This document shows, piece by piece, positions 61,551 through 64,000 of a DNA stretch of 64,000 bases (its first letter is position 1; every line of letters starts with the position of its first letter). The notes under the pieces are model-generated. The model did not search any database, was not told the origin of the DNA, and was given only the letters and a program-made list of their open reading frames with translations. Made by a program: the position numbers and the translations under genes. The DNA is taken from assembly GCF_014640075.1 (NCBI RefSeq), contig NZ_BMGG01000010.1, positions 62,001-126,000 on the forward strand, written 5' to 3'. Origin of the DNA: Chelatococcus reniformis (GTDB taxonomy: Bacteria; Pseudomonadota; Alphaproteobacteria; Rhizobiales; Beijerinckiaceae).

Positions 61551-61847
61551 TCAGGTTAGGCCTTCGACCTCGTCAAATATCTCTTGGGCGCCCTCGATAT
61601 CGCATGCGGGGACCCATACCCAGCAGTCGCCCCATCGGGTCGCCTTGGGCACGGTATCCATCCATTCCCTTGGAACGCCCATCGCCCAGAGCCCGACATA
61701 AGGCCCGCCGTCATCCTTGGAGATGCGCCAAATGGCCTCGAACACACCGGTTTTACCGATGAACGCCGCGGATCCAGGTTTCAAATCGGCCATACGCTTC
61801 GGCGAGTACATGGCGCGGTAGCGACTGTACAGGACAAAATCTTTCAT
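61551..61847 (-). CDS. Small hypothetical protein, aromatic-rich
   Basis: 98 residues, not recognised. Many tryptophans and aromatics (FEAIWRISKDDGGPYVGLWAMG, then WGDCWVWVPACDIE) suggest a compact folded domain rather than a chance frame. GGGGAA lies about 6 bases before the ATG at 61847. No signal or transmembrane segment. Confidence 0.55.
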   Translation of the reverse strand: MKDFVLYSRYRAMYSPKRMADLKPGSAAFIGKTGVFEAIWRISKDDGGPYVGLWAMGVPREWMDTVPKATRWGDCWVWVPACDIEGAQEIFDEVEGLT

Positions 61848-61941
61848 TTCGCCGTTCCCCGCAGCTCACAACGTCGGTGCCATCCGCGGCGGCTCACCTG
61901 TCGCGTCGGCCCCAACGTTCCCGCCCGCAGAGGTCGCCGCA

Positions 61942-62157
61942 CTATCTTGCCGGCATCGTCAGCTGCCAATCGGCATCTTTTGTCAGTTTGAGCAGGGCGC
62001 TCTCGCCAGCAGTCCTTGCCTCCTGCTCGGTTGCGACAACCGGCCCGCTCCGCCCGGGAACTCTCACGCTGGCGCACCAAAGCTGATACTGGAACCCGCC
62101 CTCAACCCGAAGGACAAGCGATACAGGGGAGCGGGACAATTTCCTTGCCATGACCAT
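61942..62157 (-). CDS. Small hypothetical protein
   Basis: 71 residues from ATG 62157 (or 69 from ATG 62151). Basic N-terminus, then LVLRVEGGFQYQLWCASVRVPG and an acidic-helical C-terminus. No family recognised. No strong ribosome binding site, and the frame stays open upstream to 62301, so both start and reality are uncertain. Confidence 0.35.
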   Translation of the reverse strand: MVMARKLSRSPVSLVLRVEGGFQYQLWCASVRVPGRSGPVVATEQEARTAGESALLKLTKDADWQLTMPAR

Positions 62158-62386
62158 ACGCTCATGTGGGGGCGCCGACCAACGAATGTAACCAGGCGCG
62201 TTGCGGCGGCTGGCGGCTCGAGCGACGCTGTTTGGAATGCATGGTTCCGCTTCCCCAAAAGGGAACGAACTGTCCGGCTCCGCCTTGGCGCTGATGGGCA
62301 CCGTACGCCGGTTCGGGCGGAAACTTCCGGGTGATGGACGATCGGGCGGAGTGCGCGTCTGTCAGCGTGAGCCGCTCCGATCGCGT

Positions 62387-63916
62387 TCACTCCGCCGCTT
62401 GGCCGGGCATGCTCATCCCCGCCGGCGCGTTCGGGTCGCCAGGCTCGGTTTCCCAGGCCAGGCCCGGAATGGCCACGATGCGCCGGCCGCGACCGTCCTG
62501 ACGGCAGACGATCACCTGACGTTCCTCCATGTAGGCGAGCAGGCGCCGCGCCCGGCCCGGCGAGCGGCTGCCGTAGGAGCGGGCGACGTCGGCGTCGGAC
62601 GGGCAGAGGCGGCGGTCGAAGGCGGCCCGCGCCAGGGACAGGAACACGCCCTGCATGTCCTCCGGCAGGGCGCCCGCCATCGTCAGCACCTCGGCCCAGG
62701 GAGAATCCTCCGCTTCCGCCTCGGCGAGGTCGATGCCCGCATGGGCCACCGCCAGCCGACGCCGGAAGGACGGGAGGCTGAGGGGCTCGCCCCCGACCCG
62801 GCGGATCCGGCAGCGCACCAGGAAGTCCTGGTACAGCACCGCGATGGTACGAAAGCCGGCGTCGCTCTCGCTCAGGATCTCGCGCAGCGCCGCGTCGATG
62901 GCCGCCTGACGCTGCTCGGGCGAGAGGCTGGGCAGCGGCTCGGCGGCGGGCGGCAGCGCCGGCGGCACGCTGCGCGCGAGTTGGGTCAGCACGTCGGCGG
63001 TGGATGTCACCGCCGGGGCCCGGCGCGGCGCCGGCGGCCGCGCCTCGTCGGCTCCTGGGGTGAAGATCAGATCGCGCGTCTCCTCGGCGGCGGCCGGCTG
63101 CGGTAGTGGCATCAGCCTGGGGCTGGTGGAGCGTGGCGCCGTCTCGACCGGGCCGATGCGCACCGGCAGCGGGCGGCGGGCCAAGGCCGGCCCGAGGGCG
63201 ACGAAGTGGCCGCTCTCCAGATCTCGGAACATCTCGGCCTGGCGCCGCTCCATGCCCAGGAGGTCGGCGGCCCGGGCCATGTCGATGTCGAGGAAGGTGC
63301 GGCCCATGAGGAAGTTGGACGCTTCCGCCGCCACGTTCTTGGCGAGCTTGGCCAGGCGCTGGGTGGCGATGACCCCGGCGAGGCCACGCTTGCGGCCACG
63401 ACACATGAGATTGGTCATGGCGCCGAGCGACACCTTGCGGGCTTCGTCCGACACCTCGCCCGCGGCGGCAGGGGCGAACAGCTGCGCCTCGTCCACCACC
63501 ACCAGGAGCGGGTACCAGATGTCCCGGTCGGCATCGAACAGCCCGCCGAGGAAGGCGGCGGCGGCGCGCATCTGCTGCTCGCTGTCGAGCCCCTCCAGGT
63601 TGAGCACCACCGACACCCGGTGCTGGCGCACCCGCGCCGCCACGCGCTGGAGATCCGCTTCGCCTCGCTGGGCGTCCACCACCACGTGGCCGTAGCGGTC
63701 CGCCAGCGTGACGAAATCGCCCTCCGGGTCGATGATCGCCTGCTGCACCCAGGGCGCGCTCTGTTCGAGCAGGCGGCGCAGCAGGTGCGACTTGCCCGAG
63801 CCCGAGTTGCCCTGCACCAGCAGGCGGGTGGCCAGCAGTTCCTCGAGGTCCAGCGCGGCCGTGTCCCCGCCCGCGCGCGTGCCGAGGTCGATGGACACCT
63901 TGGCGGGCGGCGTCAT
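62387..63916 (-). CDS. HerA/DUF87-type ATPase
   Basis: 509-residue P-loop ATPase of the HerA-FtsK superfamily. Walker A GNSGSGKS at residues 36-43, Walker B LLVVVDEAQLF with Asp142/Glu143, and an arginine-rich segment CRGRKRGLAGVIATQRLAKL. A Pro/Ala-rich linker (about 270-335) precedes a helical C-terminal region. Homologues form hexameric DNA translocases, often with the NurA nuclease or in defence systems; no partner is visible here before the window ends at 64000. The gene appears monocistronic within view. Confidence 0.88.
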   Translation of the reverse strand: MTPPAKVSIDLGTRAGGDTAALDLEELLATRLLVQGNSGSGKSHLLRRLLEQSAPWVQQAIIDPEGDFVTLADRYGHVVVDAQRGEADLQRVAARVRQHRVSVVLNLEGLDSEQQMRAAAAFLGGLFDADRDIWYPLLVVVDEAQLFAPAAAGEVSDEARKVSLGAMTNLMCRGRKRGLAGVIATQRLAKLAKNVAAEASNFLMGRTFLDIDMARAADLLGMERRQAEMFRDLESGHFVALGPALARRPLPVRIGPVETAPRSTSPRLMPLPQPAAAEETRDLIFTPGADEARPPAPRRAPAVTSTADVLTQLARSVPPALPPAAEPLPSLSPEQRQAAIDAALREILSESDAGFRTIAVLYQDFLVRCRIRRVGGEPLSLPSFRRRLAVAHAGIDLAEAEAEDSPWAEVLTMAGALPEDMQGVFLSLARAAFDRRLCPSDADVARSYGSRSPGRARRLLAYMEERQVIVCRQDGRGRRIVAIPGLAWETEPGDPNAPAGMSMPGQAAE

Positions 63917-64000
63917 CGTGTCGCCGACTCTGCGGTGCGGGGGGCAAACATCATGGGCGGACTCATATCGATTCGCGCCGCACGTTCAACCGCGGGGAAA

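Overview
The window is high-GC DNA (clearly above 65 % by eye, not computed) with tightly packed, often overlapping genes. It carries Tat-exported solute-binding proteins, CT-type acyl-CoA carboxylase paralogues, a PaoABC-type aldehyde oxidoreductase, nitrile hydratase, and RIME-like intergenic palindromes. Together these suggest a metabolically versatile alphaproteobacterium of the Hyphomicrobiales (Rhizobiales). I see no rRNA, tRNA, CRISPR array, transposase, phage gene or replication origin. This is an accessory catabolic stretch of a chromosome or large replicon.

Layout. 1-7.4 kb: a truncated long-chain acyl-CoA synthetase, a Crp/Fnr regulator, an SDR, a class II aldolase, an exported HAD phosphatase, an MFS transporter and an AT-richer exported hypothetical. 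7.5-15.9 kb (minus): a complete peptide/opine-type ABC importer (two permeases, two ATPases, binding protein) with two amidases, probably one operon for importing and hydrolysing an amide-bearing compound. 16.1-22.1 kb: an OmpR-type response regulator, convergent with a minus-strand operon of nitrile hydratase alpha and beta, an NCS1 permease and a hybrid histidine kinase. 22.4-24.6 kb: an ECF42-type sigma factor with a frameshifted YCII/DGPF partner, and a DUF1810 gene. 24.8-37.5 kb: a near mirror-image cluster (binding protein, CoA ligase, carboxyltransferase, TetR, carboxyltransferase, CoA ligase, binding protein), then an HxlR regulator and a third carboxyltransferase. 37.7-43.2 kb: a cupin, paoABC and a divergent LysR. 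43.6-51.4 kb: a seven-gene CoA-thioester catabolic operon (CoA ligase, SDR, binding protein, two acyl-CoA dehydrogenases, SDR, nitronate-monooxygenase-like flavoprotein). 51.6-58.4 kb: a putative FadR/GntR regulon (binding protein, acyl-CoA dehydrogenase, CoA ligase, the regulator, MFS). 58.6-63.9 kb: an SRPBCC protein, a DUF899 protein with a small membrane partner, several short hypotheticals and a HerA-like ATPase.

How the genes fit together. The recurring theme is capture of an organic acid by a periplasmic binding protein, activation by an AMP-forming CoA ligase, then oxidation or carboxylation of the CoA thioester, each block with its own local regulator (TetR, HxlR, LysR, GntR). Four binding proteins have no permease or ATPase nearby. 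The three carboxyltransferases have no biotin carboxylase or biotin carrier in the window. Nitrile hydratase plus amidases could form a nitrile-amide-acid route feeding the CoA ligases; that link is inference.

The most unusual items are the mirror-symmetric ligase/carboxyltransferase cluster, the nitrile hydratase-permease-hybrid-kinase operon, a 17-bp FadR-type operator shared by divergent promoters, a family of about 105-bp palindromic repeats that abut or supply TAG stop codons of three genes, and two SDRs lacking the catalytic tyrosine.
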